From Epiperipatus broadwayi (lineage: Eukaryota > Onychophora > Udeonychophora > Euonychophora > Peripatidae): 64,000 nt of DNA. Position numbers and translations under genes: made by a program. The notes under the pieces were generated by a model, which was not told the DNA's origin, did not search any database, and was given only the letters and a program-made list of their open reading frames with translations. Shown here piece by piece: positions 50,379 to 64,000 of the stretch. Within the stretch, counting starts at the first letter, position 1; every line of letters begins with the position of its first letter. The DNA lies in NCBI GenBank assembly GCA_028023455.1, contig JAQFVV010006199.1, positions 4,104,972-4,168,971 on the forward strand. The letters run 5' to 3'.

Positions 50379-50922
50379 TTATTGCAAAGATATCAATGAT
50401 CAAATATGAGTCATGCCCCAATCAATGCAATACCAAGATGAGCTCAGTCATATGTTTGTGAACTCTACCATACTATCTAAAGATTACCAATTAGTGAATT
50501 GATCACACCATCTACATCAACAATAAAAGTAACAAATTTAATCATGAGCTGAATGGCTTAACTTATAAGAAAGTGACGGACAGATCTCGGGATGCTTGGG
50601 CTCAGACTGATGGATTGGGAGTGAATCAATGACCTTGTCAGTGTTCTCCCAGCCCATTTAGCCTCTGCTTCACATCTTGACTTTAAACCTATACTCATTA
50701 TAAATTTGGACATGACTTTCAATGCTCAATGAGGCATACATAATTGTTCAACTGGGACAAAGTATGGACCAATCTAGAATACTACTGAAGCGTTGATCCA
50801 ACATTCATGTATATATCCACTTCTCATTTAGCTATGGACATTGCTTGGTATTTATGTGATCATCATTGTATAAAATTGTATAAATCATTTAAATAAATCG
50901 TTATTTTAATAAATAAATAAAA

Positions 50923-50940
50923 AAACTATTAAAAGATAAT
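50923..50940 (+). repeat. Target-site duplication, right
   Basis: Exact second copy of AAACTATTAAAAGATAAT, directly after the A-rich LINE tail. It defines the insertion site and the 3' end. Confidence 0.9.
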
Positions 50941-52260
50941 AAAAAGACGATCTTAATTTATATTAATTTATTCAGTCTATGCAGCCTATTTTGTATTCTA
51001 TTCAGGTTCATGAAGATGTGATTAAATTATTCTTTTGACATTGTTTTATATTTACAGGTAGTAAAAATGATTGATTTTAAAATACTAAGTTTTTATGAGC
51101 ATGGCCAAGGATTGCGTTATAAAAATTTACTCTTCTCTTAGATTTATGCTGATTAAATGGTGGCATAATCAAATAAAACAAAATAGCTAATCCTTGACAT
51201 ACTCATTTATACACAGATTATAGTCTTACACAAAATCAATAATAACAATAATTTATAAAATTTCTTTTAATATAATGGAAATAAATAGTTAACACTAGTA
51301 CTAGGCATTTATAATAATATATTTTTTAAGTTTATATCCATTCCCTTTCATCACAAAGACTTTGAGCTCGGACTTCAGGTATTGGCACACTTTTAGTGGA
51401 CTTCATTTGTTCAACTATAGCTATTGTAGTTGAATGCTTTAATCATATTGATCTTAATTCAATGGGCAACATCAGATCGTGGCTTACTTTTCGATTAATA
51501 GCTCGTTTCTTCTTGAAACAGTAGACAGTTGAAGTTTAGTCATACAATGAACACAATGCTCCTTAAGATATCTCTACATTAGTTGATGACTCACTTCCAT
51601 AGCCTGCACTCTGCCAGCTGATCAGAGTGAAGCAGATGGCAGATTTTTTCTACTCCTGGATGATTTTTCAACACCAAGCACAATAAATATAATGGAATCA
51701 CAATTAAATATTAATCAGCAGCATAAACTTCAATTGAAACACTTCAGAGATAATAATTCAACAATAATCCTTCAGCAATAATCATTCAGCAGTAATAATT
51801 AACACAATCATTTAAAATCCCTATTTATTGTTTCTGGAATTGGCTTATCAGCAAAATTAGATTCATCATCAGTTATTTCAATCCATTGATTTATTGGTGG
51901 GAGATAACTCCTGAACTCCAGTTTGATTCACAGCTTATTTGTCTAATCACAACGTTTTGAAAATTTTATCTTTAAAAGCGATTACCAGACTAAATTACAT
52001 CAAATACTTATCTCCTTAATTAATCAATCTGCTTTTAAAAAAATTAATTACTTTTTATAAAATAATGTCATTTCCACTTTCTAATTGTTAATAAATGATA
52101 CATTTTGTTTTAACATACTTTTAAAATAAGCTTATAGTTAATAGTATTGTATACATTTATCTGTGCATATATTTATATACATAATTTTTATTTATTAAAA
52201 ATTTCTAATATCTATTTCCTATTGACTTTTTTAAAATCATCTATGAAGCATATGTAAATA
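50941..52260. other. Non-coding DNA
   Basis: A GC-richer block at 51340-51830 includes a near-palindrome TTCAACTATAGCTATTGTAG-TTGAA (51410-51434) and short CAATAAT repeats (51755-51800). Neither strand gives a convincing protein. It may be an old repeat. Confidence 0.35.
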
Positions 52261-52261
52261 T

Positions 52262-52583
52262 TGCTTCAATATCATCATCATCATCATCATCATTATCAAC
52301 CATTATCAATCCACTGCAGGATGAAGGTCTCTCCAAGTTTAATCCATCTTCTCCGATCTTTAGCTTCTTTTCTCCACATCACCCCTACACATTTTCTTAT
52401 TTCATCCATCCATCTTACATGTGGTCTCTTTCTGGGTCTTTTACAATCTCTTGGAATCCAGTTTAAAATTTCAATTGTCCATCTATTATCATCTCTTCTA
52501 GCAATATGTCCAGCCCAACTCCACTTCAATCTTTTAATTTTTTCAATATGTATCTTCAAATAATCAAATTTTAGCTTAAACAT
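52262..52583 (-). mobile_element. RTE-type LINE, 5'-truncated 3' end
   Basis: The minus-strand frame 52583-52296 encodes the conserved C-terminus of RTE ORF2: IKRLKWSWAGHIARRDDNRW, ILNWIPRDCKRPRKRPHVRW, WRKEAKDRRRWIKLGE and FILQWID, ending in a TAA-type stop. The frame is uninterrupted. Directly after the stop on the minus strand lies a (GAT)n tail (52270-52293 as ATC), the kind of short tandem tail typical of RTE elements. The copy is truncated at its 5' end, as most RTE insertions are, and is much better preserved than the copy at 11.96-13.64 kb, so it is younger. Confidence 0.85.
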
Positions 52584-52816
52584 GATCCATTATGTTGTCT
52601 TCTACAAAGATTTTAAACTAAATTGAAATAGTGAACTGAAAAATAAATAAAACAATTATTTAACAATCAAACAAGATTTTCATTATTTATAAGAAACTTA
52701 TCAAAATGTCTGTCATTTTACAATAACATGACAACAAAAAAGTCAGACATGAATTTACAATAAGAGAAAATTTCATAGTCAGTTCATTTTATGTCATTTG
52801 TGATAACACCAAGGCA
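52584..52816. other. AT-rich non-coding DNA
   Basis: Short gap between the RTE fragment and the hAT remnant; nothing recognised. Confidence 0.4.
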
Positions 52817-53300
52817 GAATTATCTTGAAAAACTCAGACATATTAAGTTGTAGAGCCTTTCAAATATTTTTTGATTGGAATTTATCAATCAAAGAAAAAA
52901 AGAATGCAATAAAAAAGTTTAAGGATATTTATAAAAATGACATTGATGTTTGTAATTTTGAAGATGAATTTGACCATTTTTTAATATTTCTAAAAGAAAA
53001 TGAGGACACCATAAAAACAACACCAGATATCTATCAAGCCACCAAAGAAATGCCTTGCACATTTCCGATATTGAAATATTATTGAAATTTTTGTTAACAT
53101 TTTCCTTATCTAATTCATCAAGAGAAAGATCATTTTCTGTTTTAAAGCATGTAAAAAATTATTTAAGGAATGCTATGGGAGAAGAAAGGTTAAATAATAT
53201 GGCCATTCTGTATAAATAGCAGGAAATTTTCAGTCAAATTGACACTGCAAAAATAATTGATGAATTTGCAAGAAATAAAGCAAGATGGAAATTCATATAA
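52817..53300 (+). pseudogene. hAT transposase C-terminal remnant
   Basis: The frame 52825-53085 gives SDILSCRAFQIFFDWNLS and EDEFDHFLIFLKEN. A +1 frameshift near 53066 then gives LSNSSRERSFSVLKHVKNYL and RNAMGEERLNNMAILY. That last part is the hAT dimerisation signature (S-x-ERSFS-LK-K-LR-M-x-ERL-x-LA). A TAG at 53217-53219 and the final TAA at 53298-53300 follow, after ARNKARWKF. It resembles the ZMYM1-like hAT group of invertebrates and vertebrates. The DDE catalytic core and the terminal repeats are not visible, so it is a dead fragment. Confidence 0.78.
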
Positions 53301-56300
53301 AAATATGTTTTTTAATAAATTCATTTAATGTGTTATGTAAATATTTAATTTACATAGTGCAATGTTTTTTTTATAAATTATAATAATAACTGTAGCTTAC
53401 TCCATCACACATATGCTTTACAGATTGAACACTAATTATAATGAATACTCTCCTTTCCAAACACAAGATAAAGTCTTTTAAAAAGATAAAATTGATCCAC
53501 TCCATGATTTTTACCCAAACTATATTTACAGGCAAATCTAAAGCACTTGTAACTGTGAGCATGAAGGAAGATAAACTATTAAGAGGAAGTTGATAATAAT
53601 GTGAAATTTATGGACAGTTATTTTGAAAATTTTCAATTAAATTATTAGTTCTAAATTTATGTTTTGAAATTGAATATTATTAAATGATTCAGCTTAGATA
53701 AGCTTTCAAAAATTCTGAAAGAATAGAATTGCATAAGCTTCAAATAAATTCAAAGCTATATAAAAATTATAAAAAGAATTAATTTCATATTATTATTTTT
53801 GTGTTTATCATTAAAGAATAATTAATGTAGGATATTTGTTGTATTTACAAAAATAATGCAAGCCAAAGCTACAAGATATCACAGGATTACTGATTAGTTT
53901 ATTATAACTTATGATGTTCAGAATTCCAAATTAATCAATTTAATAAACCATAATTGATACTATAAGTTTTTTATTGTTTGTTAATGTATTTGTTTGTTTG
54001 ATTGTTTGTTTTTTTTGGAGGGGAGGGATAAATTGGATTTTATTTATGAATTTTTCACTTCTAAGCTGTATTTTTCATTTAAAGGTCAATTTTTTAAATA
54101 TTGCTTCAATATTATTAGACTGATAGCATATGAGAGCAGTACCCAATAATAATGAATAGTGAAAAATTGTCATTTTGGATTATTATACTTTGCTACTTAG
54201 GGATATAAAATAAATATGGAAATAAAATGGGTTTATATAATATAATTAGCTTAATTAGTGTAATAAATTTCTGGATTAAGCATTATACAATATATTAATG
54301 TTAAGATTTAATTAGATGTTGCTAATTCTTCAATTTTTGTCCCTAAGGAATAATGAATAATTAATTTTAAATGACATTTCTTGTTATCTGTATTATTTTG
54401 ATATTTATTGTTAATATAGACTTGTTATTTTAATATTTACTTCTAATTTACTTTTTATATAACAGAATTAATGCAATTGTGTTTGACCAGAAATTTGTTG
54501 CCAAAACGGTCCATATATGAGTGGATATAAAATTGTCCTATAATGGAGTGAAAAAAAATGTTTAGGTAAAAATTATAATGACTAAAATAGAATTGCTCTA
54601 AGAATTTGATTCAAGTATTCTTAAAAGTTAATTTATATAACAGTGATATATTAAAATACTTCTTAAAGGCAAATTAAAAAATAAATATTTAAAGATTGCA
54701 ACTTTTATAAGTATGTGCATATTAGCAAATTATAAAGTTTTATGATCTCAAGAAGTTTTTATAATTTTTTTAGATCTGGTATTCAAGCAAGTAGCTGAGC
54801 TATTAACAGTACTTCAGTCCTGAATATCTTTAAATATTTTTTAGATATCATTGTAATTTATGCAATCAAAATAATAATGAGAAGGAGGTGAATTATATCA
54901 CAGAATTAAAAAAAATAGCATTCTTCTAAATTTTTAACGATTTCTTATATGACATTTTAGTTACTCTTTTTATAGTTCATATAAAATGTCATACTATATG
55001 GTTCAAGGTATTGATGAATATTAGTAATAATTATGACTCGCTTTATTTTTGAAGAAATTTTTTTTTTAAATTAAAGTGACTGGATTAAGAAATAAATTGT
55101 CTCATAATGAAAGTAAATGTTTCTGTTCAGAACTATTAAAAAAGATTTGAACTAAGCTATATTAAGACTTTAAAGATTAAAAATTCAGCTTTTAATATTC
55201 AAATTAAAATAATCAATATATCTTTGATAAAGGAGCTTGTTACTGACTCAGTGGTGTAGATTATTTCAAAAAGTAGGAGATCAATATTAAATAAAACATA
55301 AATTACAGGAAATGTGTAAAATAAGAAATTGTTAATGATTCTTGATCCATTTTTTAAAATTATACTTTATTCTATCAGTGAAATGACGATTTCTAATTTT
55401 GGTAACATTTATTTTTATAAATAAATGTTCCAAGTGATCTTACTTTTTTATTAACTTTATCTACCGCATAATCTATATGTTTTAATTTTTCCACATTTTA
55501 CTTTTAATAATATTTTTATACTCATTCTTGACTTTCTCTAATATATATATATATTCCATTATTTATGACCAATATTTTAATTGTCTTAAATAAATTTTAC
55601 AAATTGTTAGTTTTATTTTATCATGTTGAAATTTACATAATTTACTGTTACTAAATAGAAAAATTTTTTAATTCAGTCATTTTGTATTTTACAGATATGT
55701 GCAACTTTTATTTAATAATTTCTGTAATATTTTAAAAAAAAAAACATTTTATAATTTTTGAATAATTTTTTTACTTTATAATATCAAAATATATTCATTT
55801 ATTTTTTAATATTTTAACTTTTTATATCAATGTTAAATATCAAATATTATTTACACATTTGAATAAATTTTTGTCATATTAATTTTATTGTTCCTCATTA
55901 TTACATTTTTATAATTTTCCAGTATGTACTTTACATCTCTTCTAATCTTCATTGGATATTTTACTTTCCTTAGTGTGTGTATGAATACTCATCTTATTTT
56001 TATTAATATAATTTAAAAGTTTTATTTATATATTTTTTTTATTTCATTAGTAGTGAAAAAAATCTTATTAATATAGTGTTCAAGAGCCTATAAAGCTTGG
56101 TTAATAGCATAATTTAAAGAGCAAATGTGATACCAAGAATCTATTAAAGAGACGATGCTACTAAGAATGCATTTATTGCCAATAATGTTGCTGTAATATT
56201 TTCTTTGAATATGTATATATTTATTAAAAATTATATTCTTAAAAACACTCATTTAATAAACTAATTGTATAATATATTACACATAGTGTGTAACATGACT

Positions 56301-56363
56301 GAGCACAAATCAAATGCCATCACTATATCGTCCATAAAATAATTGTTAGCCATTGATCATTTA

Positions 56364-56436
<73 letters not shown>

Positions 56437-58584
56437 TATATATATATGATTAATTGATATTACATCATATATATATATGTGTGTGTGTGTTTTAATAAAT
56501 TGGGTTAAAGAACATTAATTAATTAAAGACAATTCACTGCCATTCATTTTCACATTTATATAAATATTTTAATTTATTAGTTATAATGACTTTGAATTAA
56601 TAAACTTCTTTCATCTCCAAATTTAAAATTCACATGTCACATTAATTAATTATATTTGTTATATTCTGAATCTAAATTGTGAAATGGATTATTGAAAATA
56701 TTATTGAAACTAAAAAAATTATTAATTGATGGAAAATATTTTTTTAAATTTTATTATGACTGTTAAGGGGAATATTTTATTGATGTCCTTATATATTAGT
56801 ACTTACATAACATTAAATAGGCAAACGATATAAAGAATAAGTAAGAGAGAAAGAAGCAGTTTGCATACTATATATTTCTATTGCGATGAATTACCGCAAT
56901 GCCTATTTAATATATTTAATACATTTTTTATTTTTTAAAAAAATGTTCAAAAGCTTGTTATTTATTAATATATTAATCGTTTTAATTTATAATTTCTTAA
57001 TTATAAATTTAATGAAATTTTGTTACCATCTGCCACTGGCTTACTCCAACATGGTAAAGCCATTTATGATTCTTCTCCTTTAAAGACGCCAAAGTCTTTT
57101 TTTTTCATAACAATTCAGTTAACTTTCTTATTTTTTTTATCTCCCTTCAAACGTGTCTTTTTATGAATATACTTCTTAGCTTTTGAAACGTTTTGAGATG
57201 TAACTCAGCCTATTTATTGTCATCTTTCCTGTTAAGGGTTCATTTCACTTTCATTTGAAGTTTTTTAATTTTTTCAAAAACAAGCATAATACTAATTTTT
57301 ATTTGAATCCATTTATGTTGATCCTATTTCATTACTTGTCATTTTTTGTTTTATTTAAAATATTAATCTAGATTTCATAACCATAATTAAAACTGAAAGA
57401 GTTTGTTTTTTATAAAGATACTATAAACCTATTAAATATATGTAAATATGTACATCTATTTTTTTGTTTTGTTTTACAGTTTGCAACCGACATAAATAAA
57501 CATACTTATTAGTCTTTTCATTTTTTTTCTATTAACTATAACACCATAATGCAATGCAAATTTATTAATTAAAGACTAATTTTATTAATATTTAATTTTC
57601 AACATTTTGTAATCTGTTTCAATTTAATTTCAGAAATTTTGGTATATAAATCAGTAGTTTACCTGTTTGTTTTTCAAAAATATCATTTGCAAATCTAAAT
57701 TACTTATATAATTGCTACTTATCTTGAATCATTTTTTAAATTGAATTAATTATTTAAAATTTTCTAATGTTATTGAAATAATTCACAGAAATTGCATTTG
57801 CTTGTGATATATACTTTTATAAATAAAATACATTTCAAATATTTTGTTTATTTTTTTAATATAACGTTTTTCTCCAATACTTTGAATTTTTTTTTTTAAA
57901 GTGTTTTCACAGTTTATATAATTGTGTGATCATGCTTCTATAGCCATAGTATGTGATTTCTGTCATAGGAAGAGTATTGAACAGTGTATCGTGGGGTAAA
58001 TTAATAGTAGTTGTTGCTACTATTATTAATATTACATATGTTTATTGTATGAAATAAATTTATAATTTACTAAATTATCAGTATTAAATCTTGTTTGGAA
58101 AGTGGATCAAAGCTGATTTGTTAGTTTGTCATGTATGAATATAATAATTATGTTTCTAGACATAAACACATGACACTTTTTTACTTGTTGCTTTTTATAC
58201 AATTACAGTAAAAAAACATTATTTTCAAAAATTCTTGTCAATTCATTATAGAATTTAGATATGTGAGTATTATGAAATATATCAAATGTGAATACTAATA
58301 ATAGAAATAGTAATTATTATATCGTAAAAAATCATGTCAAAATAAAAAATCAATACTAACATTTATAAACATGTGCAATTAAATAATAATGTTGTAATAT
58401 GCAATTGAAATACAAAAATTAAATCTTGAGTTTGTTAATAAATGAATGAGCTCTATATTTAATCTATCTGAAAAATCATTAAATTATTAAAAATTCCATT
58501 TTGATCAGAGTAATTGATTGCCAATAATTTTATAATTTACATATGTTGATATTAATGGTATATTATTCCTTTTTAAATGTGTGC
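53301..58584. other. AT-rich non-coding DNA with TC/TA microsatellites
   Basis: A (TC)n tract (56367-56395) continues into (TA)n (56396-56449), with a smaller (TA)n(TG)n at 56468-56490. No exon, element or RNA gene could be supported. Open frames such as 56886-57083 and 53371-53562 (-) are without motifs. Confidence 0.45.
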
Positions 58585-59362
<778 letters not shown>

Positions 59363-59834
59363 AAACTATATTAATGGCTTCAAAATATATTTTAATCAAT
59401 TAAATCTCTTAGTTGACCCAAATCCCCCTAGATTTTCTAATGCTACATATAATTTTATTAATGTAGCAAATTTATCTTATAAAGTGCAATATTTTTAGCA
59501 TGTATTTTTTCATAACAATTACATTTTTTTATTAAATACCCAAATGACTATTAATGTACTAATTTTTAACCTAATATCATTTAGCTATTTATTGAATGAA
59601 AATTATTATGACTAAGCATTTCCTTAAAAAATATAGCACTCGTAAATTGGTTATAGCATTATTTTGAATTCAGTATTTGTAAATCTAAAGAGCTCAGTTT
59701 TCATACTAGACTGTCATTTGCTAAAACCAGATGACAACTATTGAAGAGATAATGAAAACATTATTCAAAATATTTTCTTCTACTAATCTGTGTGTTATCA
59801 TTAGCAGTTAAATACTTTTGGAAAAATATATATA
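59363..59834. other. AT-rich non-coding DNA
   Basis: Nothing recognised. Confidence 0.4.
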
Positions 59835-59945
59835 TAAAATTTGGATTTTTTTGAAAATATTTAACATTTCAACTAGATTATGAAAATAGTCCAATATACA
59901 GTTATAGAAATAATTTGTCATAACAAACCTTCAGGCAATGGATAA
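59835..59945 (+). repeat. SINE family A, 3' fragment
   Basis: GATTATGAAAATAGTCCAAT followed by ATACAGTTATAG and AACAAACCTTCAGGCAATG (59878-59940) matches the tail of the plus copy at 1563-1858. No tRNA-like head is present. Confidence 0.62.
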
Positions 59946-61624
59946 TATTTTAAATTCATTCTATTTTAGAGACATCTACTGTAATTTTAATTAATCAGTG
60001 ATGACCAGATGGTATAGTGTTACAATATCCCCATTTCCAGTCTAAGTAGTTTCTCAAAATTGGAACCAGTCACTTATGCATCTAGCAGACATCTTTTGTG
60101 CCTTTAAACTTTTTAAGCTAATAACTTGAAATTTGAAAAATTAAAGTTACAAACCAGGATAAATCATTTAAATAACTATATCGATCAGACACCAGATCAG
60201 TTTTAATATGAATAAATATATGAGAGACCATACAATATTTTTAATATAATTATAACATATAAGACCCTATAATAACAAAATACCTTGTTATTTTTTTTGC
60301 TATTTATTCTGTTCAAAAGCCATCAATTGTAAGCTTCCATAATCAATAAATAATTGATAGTAGTGCTATATCCAAACTTCCAGGCTTCTTCAGTAGCAAT
60401 TTTGGATTACTTGTATTTAAACAAAATTTTTACTTGTTTTATACAATATATAGATTAGAATACTTCCTTAATGTAGATTCAGTTTTACATGACTAGAATT
60501 TATTGCATTAGTAATACATATCAATTGTTGTGAGATTATTAAAGATAATACAGTCTTTTTTTTTTTGTTAGTTAAGAGTAATAATCAAGATTTTCATTAT
60601 GGAATTCAAGTAATTTCAAACAAGATTTTTTTTTAATATGAATAGATGGCATGATATTTTTTTAAAACTAAAGTTTTAAAGAAATAATAATATAGTACTA
60701 TATTTCTTAATATTTTAAAAATACAGTATCTGTACAATTATGGGAAATTAGCTTATGATAGAATAATTTTCTGGCAAGCAAAATGTTTGCTTTTTTAAAA
60801 TCTCTTATCTGATTATTTGAGATAAATCTGATGTATAAACTCTATTAGGAGTCTGAATTTTTTGCCATAAAAAATATGAGTTGTAGTTGAGATGACAATC
60901 CTTAAAACTATAATAATGAGAAGCTATCACTGAATGATTTTAGAAGGCTCAAGATTTTGAAAAAAAGTACATAGGCAAGACATTATTAATAACTGCCTTG
61001 TTAGATGTAATCAAAAAGTTACCGAATCAAACATTTTTAGGAATACATCTTTTTATTATCACAACAGGAAACTAATTCCATAGAATTAAATTAAAATCAT
61101 CCATTTGATATTAAGATAAAGAAATGGAAATTTTTTTACAAAATAAAAGTTAAAAAATAGATTCAGCAACTGTTCATTTATACTGTAATATTATGGGGAA
61201 TTTTCATTAATATATAGTTTATTCATTTATATCAAACTATTTAATATAATTTTTATTGTTATTACCAACTTGAATAATTTAATTATTAATAATATTACTA
61301 TTTTATAAATATTATTATGTTAATGTTCATAATAATTTATCTATTTTAATTAATATTATTCATTAATTATTGTCTTTTTTATGAAAATAACACACTAGCA
61401 AAATTAATTAAAACTGGAATGTAAAATGAATCTCATCACTGTATAGCACAACTATTTATCTGTAAAATCTTTTTTATACTATTATTGCTCATCTTTTAAC
61501 TTATTTTAAAGATCTCAATTTCACTTTCCCTCTTATGCATGATACTGATTTCTAACATGTTTTATGGTTGCTAAAATTCATACATGGTAGTGAACTTTAT
61601 AAAATGGGTTTTTAACATACATAT
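59946..61624. other. AT-rich non-coding DNA
   Basis: No gene recognised. A short stretch at 60000-60080 (GATGACCAGATGGTATAG...) vaguely recalls a tRNA-like head but has no clear B box. Confidence 0.35.
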
Positions 61625-61777
61625 ATTTCCCGGCTGATGCTATGACACGTGAGAAAAAAAAATAAAACAAAATAGTCAAGTGTTGGTGGTCGAGTGGTCA
61701 GCACAGCTGCCTTACAAGCAGTTGTCCCGGTTTTGCGGGTTCGCTTCCCGGCCGATGCTTTGACACATGAAAAAAAA
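61625..61777 (+). repeat. tRNA-derived SINE, family B, dimer-like pair
   Basis: A full copy (61675-61777) has A box TGGTCGAGTGGTCAGC (61687-61702), an anticodon-arm-like GCTGCCTTACAAGCAG, B box GCGGGTTCGCTTCCC (61735-61749), then GGCCGATGCTTTGACACATG and a poly-A run. Immediately upstream (61627-61662) lies the 3' end of another copy, TTCCCGGCTGATGCTATGAC, then ACGTGAGAAAAAAAAA. The arrangement looks like one insertion beside, or into the tail of, another. It matches the minus copy at 43.72 kb. Confidence 0.8.
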
Positions 61778-64000
61778 GATTAAATAATCACTCAAAAAAT
61801 GATTGAATAAACAAAATATTTTTTTAATTTATACGAATTAATTGTAGTATTAATTATAAATTACATAGAGTTATTGGATTAAGACAAAAATAAATAAAAC
61901 TGTCAGTTGTATGCAAATTTGTCTTTTTAATTTTATAGATCTTTATTGAACTTGTTTTTTTTTAATTTAAATTTTTTTTATTCCTGCAATATATAAAAAT
62001 ATTGTTTTTAATTAAATCAATTTGAATAGTGTATAGAAATTATTTATTTATATATAAAATTATAAACAATAAAATCAACATTTATTTTAATTTTCTTGGA
62101 GTTTGACCCTTTTAAGAAATTTTTATATAATGGATTGGGGAGAGGAAAGAATAACGGACTAATTTTGTTATTTACTTGTGGTATTTTGAGATATGCAATG
62201 GCCAGCAATTATACTGTGAATTAAAATAATAAAATTTTGAATATTAAATATTTCTAATATTTTTACTTTTTTTAAATAAATATTTTTGATTTGTAAATAA
62301 TCAATACATCCACTAATAAAAATGCAACAAATATATGAATTCTAAAACCATGTTTTTGTTTAAGATATTATTTATCATTTACTATTATTAAATTGTTTTT
62401 GTTTTTATATTTTTGAATGCATTATTATATAAGCAAATAAAATGTTTTCTGATTTTCTTGGCTCACAGTTAATGAGTATTAATTTAGTACATTTGAATTT
62501 TCATATCTACGATTAATATTTAGATCTATTGATCATATCTTTCAACTTAAATTGAAATCTAGACTGATATTTCTATTTTATAACCAACATTCATAAATAT
62601 GCCCATATTTTTAATTGTCTTTACTTTTCTTTAGTTTTATAATATTTTATAATTAATATATCACTAGTGAGCAACAGGAATTTAGGATGATATTAATAAT
62701 AGATTATCGCAATTGTATTAGTAATAAAATATTACTTTAAATTGTATGGATAAAAGCAATCATAAAATCTTCATATTTTATGTTAAAATTTTTAGAAATA
62801 GACAAAAAAATTATTATGATTGAATTGGCAATATCTAATAATAATAATTTTTTTCTCCTTAAATAAAATTTTTTCATTTCTTGAACAGGAACTCCTAATC
62901 ATTTATACATTTTTCTCAGTCAAATAAAAGGGATGACTACAGTGATATAATTCCTACTCACATTTCCACTTTTTACTGCATTTTTATCATTTACTCAAGA
63001 ACTTTTTTATTAATTACTAATCTTCCCATCTAAAATCATCCCTTCTGTAGAGGATCGCATTTAAATTAATTTTAAATTGACTATTTTAAAGTTGTATGCA
63101 TATTATTACATATATAAGCACACAAAAAGAAATATACATTTTAAAAAATCATTGTTTAAATCGATTATGAAATTATGTTTTAAATTATTGTAATAAAGAA
63201 AATAAATTGAAAGGAATTTTTTTAAGATATCACTTTTAAAAAATATGTTAAAAGATTTCAAAAATACAATAAAAAATATTAGAAAACATTTGAATATGAT
63301 ATAATGTTGCATATATTTACTTAATGTACAAGTATCACATACCTATATATATATATATATATAACTTATTCAAAAAGGAAAATGAAATTTCTTTATAATT
63401 GGTTTGAAATTCCATTGTGCATATGCATTAAAGAACTAAATTATTTAAAAAAGTTATTACCAATGACCTATTAGTTAAAAAAAGATAGATAGACAGTACA
63501 TTAATAAGAAACTGTCATGAGAAATCAAAAACTGAAGAATCATTTTTGAATTGCAATAATAAAATCTATGAAGTGATTTATATAATGTTAGACAATTTTT
63601 ATTACTTCTAAAATAGTATTGAATTTGAATTATATGGATTACTTTATGAGAATGTATTTGACAAAAACTATTAACATCAAATGATTTTAAAAAGTGAATA
63701 AAATTTATCAAAAATTGTTGACCATCTTATATATATATTATACTTATTTGCTAATATAAAATAGATAAATAAAAAGTTTTATTTTAATACTACTATGAGA
63801 TGTGTCTGCTTTTAAAAAGGCAATTGACCATTTTTACAAAAATAAAATCAAAAACCCATTTTGGTTAATCGTTTGCTTAATAAGATTTTTTCCTATATTA
63901 AATATAAGCACATAAAAAAAAATTCTATGTAATTTTAAACTAAATTAATACTCATTAATTGTGAGCCAATGAAAATCAGAAAACATTTTACTTGATGTCA
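61778..64000. other. AT-rich non-coding DNA
   Basis: Contains a (TA)n run at 63343-63363. No exon, element or RNA gene could be supported to the end of the window. Confidence 0.45.

Larger units (their letters stand above)
45224..50922 (+). mobile_element. L1/Tx1-like LINE, full length, inactivated
   Basis: A 5.7-kb non-LTR retrotransposon bounded by perfect 18-bp duplications. It has a 5' leader (45224-45404), an ORF1 with zinc knuckles (45405-47130), an ORF2 with APE endonuclease, reverse transcriptase and a C-terminal CCHC (47165-50378), a 3' UTR of about 540 bp and an A-rich tail of (AATA)n type. The architecture and the C-terminal C-X2-C-X8-H-X4-C suit the L1/Tx1 group. The clade is inferred from motifs only. 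It is visibly richer in G+C than its surroundings. Confidence 0.85.

Overview
The window is nuclear DNA of a multicellular animal, probably an invertebrate. By eye it is roughly three quarters A+T. It contains split coding exons with GT/AG borders, a LIM-domain exon, several classes of non-LTR retrotransposon, Penelope-like elements, a hAT remnant, tRNA-derived SINEs, many fold-back elements and a very large GATA microsatellite. Nothing prokaryotic is present: no operons, Shine-Dalgarno starts or CRISPR array. The phylum cannot be fixed from the sequence. Mollusc and arthropod are both compatible with the repeat mix.

Host genes are sparse. The best is one exon at 6741-7113 (+), which encodes a serine-rich linker and the first half of a LIM zinc finger and ends at a good splice donor. 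A weaker candidate is a minus-strand gene with a terminal exon at 28867-29108, an internal exon at 29956-30052 and a possible 28-nt microexon at 32670-32697. I cannot name its product.

Layout: 1-6.6 kb holds two SINEs placed head to head, a roughly 480-bp repeat family and two small satellites. 6.7-7.1 kb is the LIM exon. 7.1-28.8 kb is intronic or intergenic DNA with fold-back elements and MITEs (8995-9397, 13722-13931, 15491-16073, 16525-16728), a decayed RTE-type LINE (11.96-13.64 kb), two more copies of the SINE (21.7-23.1 kb), two Penelope-like GIY-YIG remnants (22.4-22.8 and 26.75-26.95 kb) and another LINE remnant (23.2-23.6 kb). 28.8-32.7 kb holds the candidate minus-strand gene. 33.94-36.16 kb is a probable solo LTR with its own core promoter. 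36.54-41.35 kb is a CR1/Jockey-like LINE with PHD-type zinc fingers. 45.22-50.92 kb is a full-length L1/Tx1-like LINE with perfect 18-bp target-site duplications. 52.26-52.58 kb is the 3' end of a second RTE element (-). 52.82-53.30 kb is a hAT transposase C-terminus. 58.58-59.36 kb is the GATA array. 61.63-61.78 kb and 43.72-43.83 kb carry a second tRNA-derived SINE.

All recognisable transposon ORFs are broken, so none looks autonomous now. The LINEs (endonuclease plus reverse transcriptase) are the kind of element that could have mobilised the SINEs, but no specific LINE-SINE partnership can be shown from tail sequences here. I found no convincing undescribed biological system. The most useful leads are the two SINE families, the LTR promoter and the unidentified minus-strand exons.
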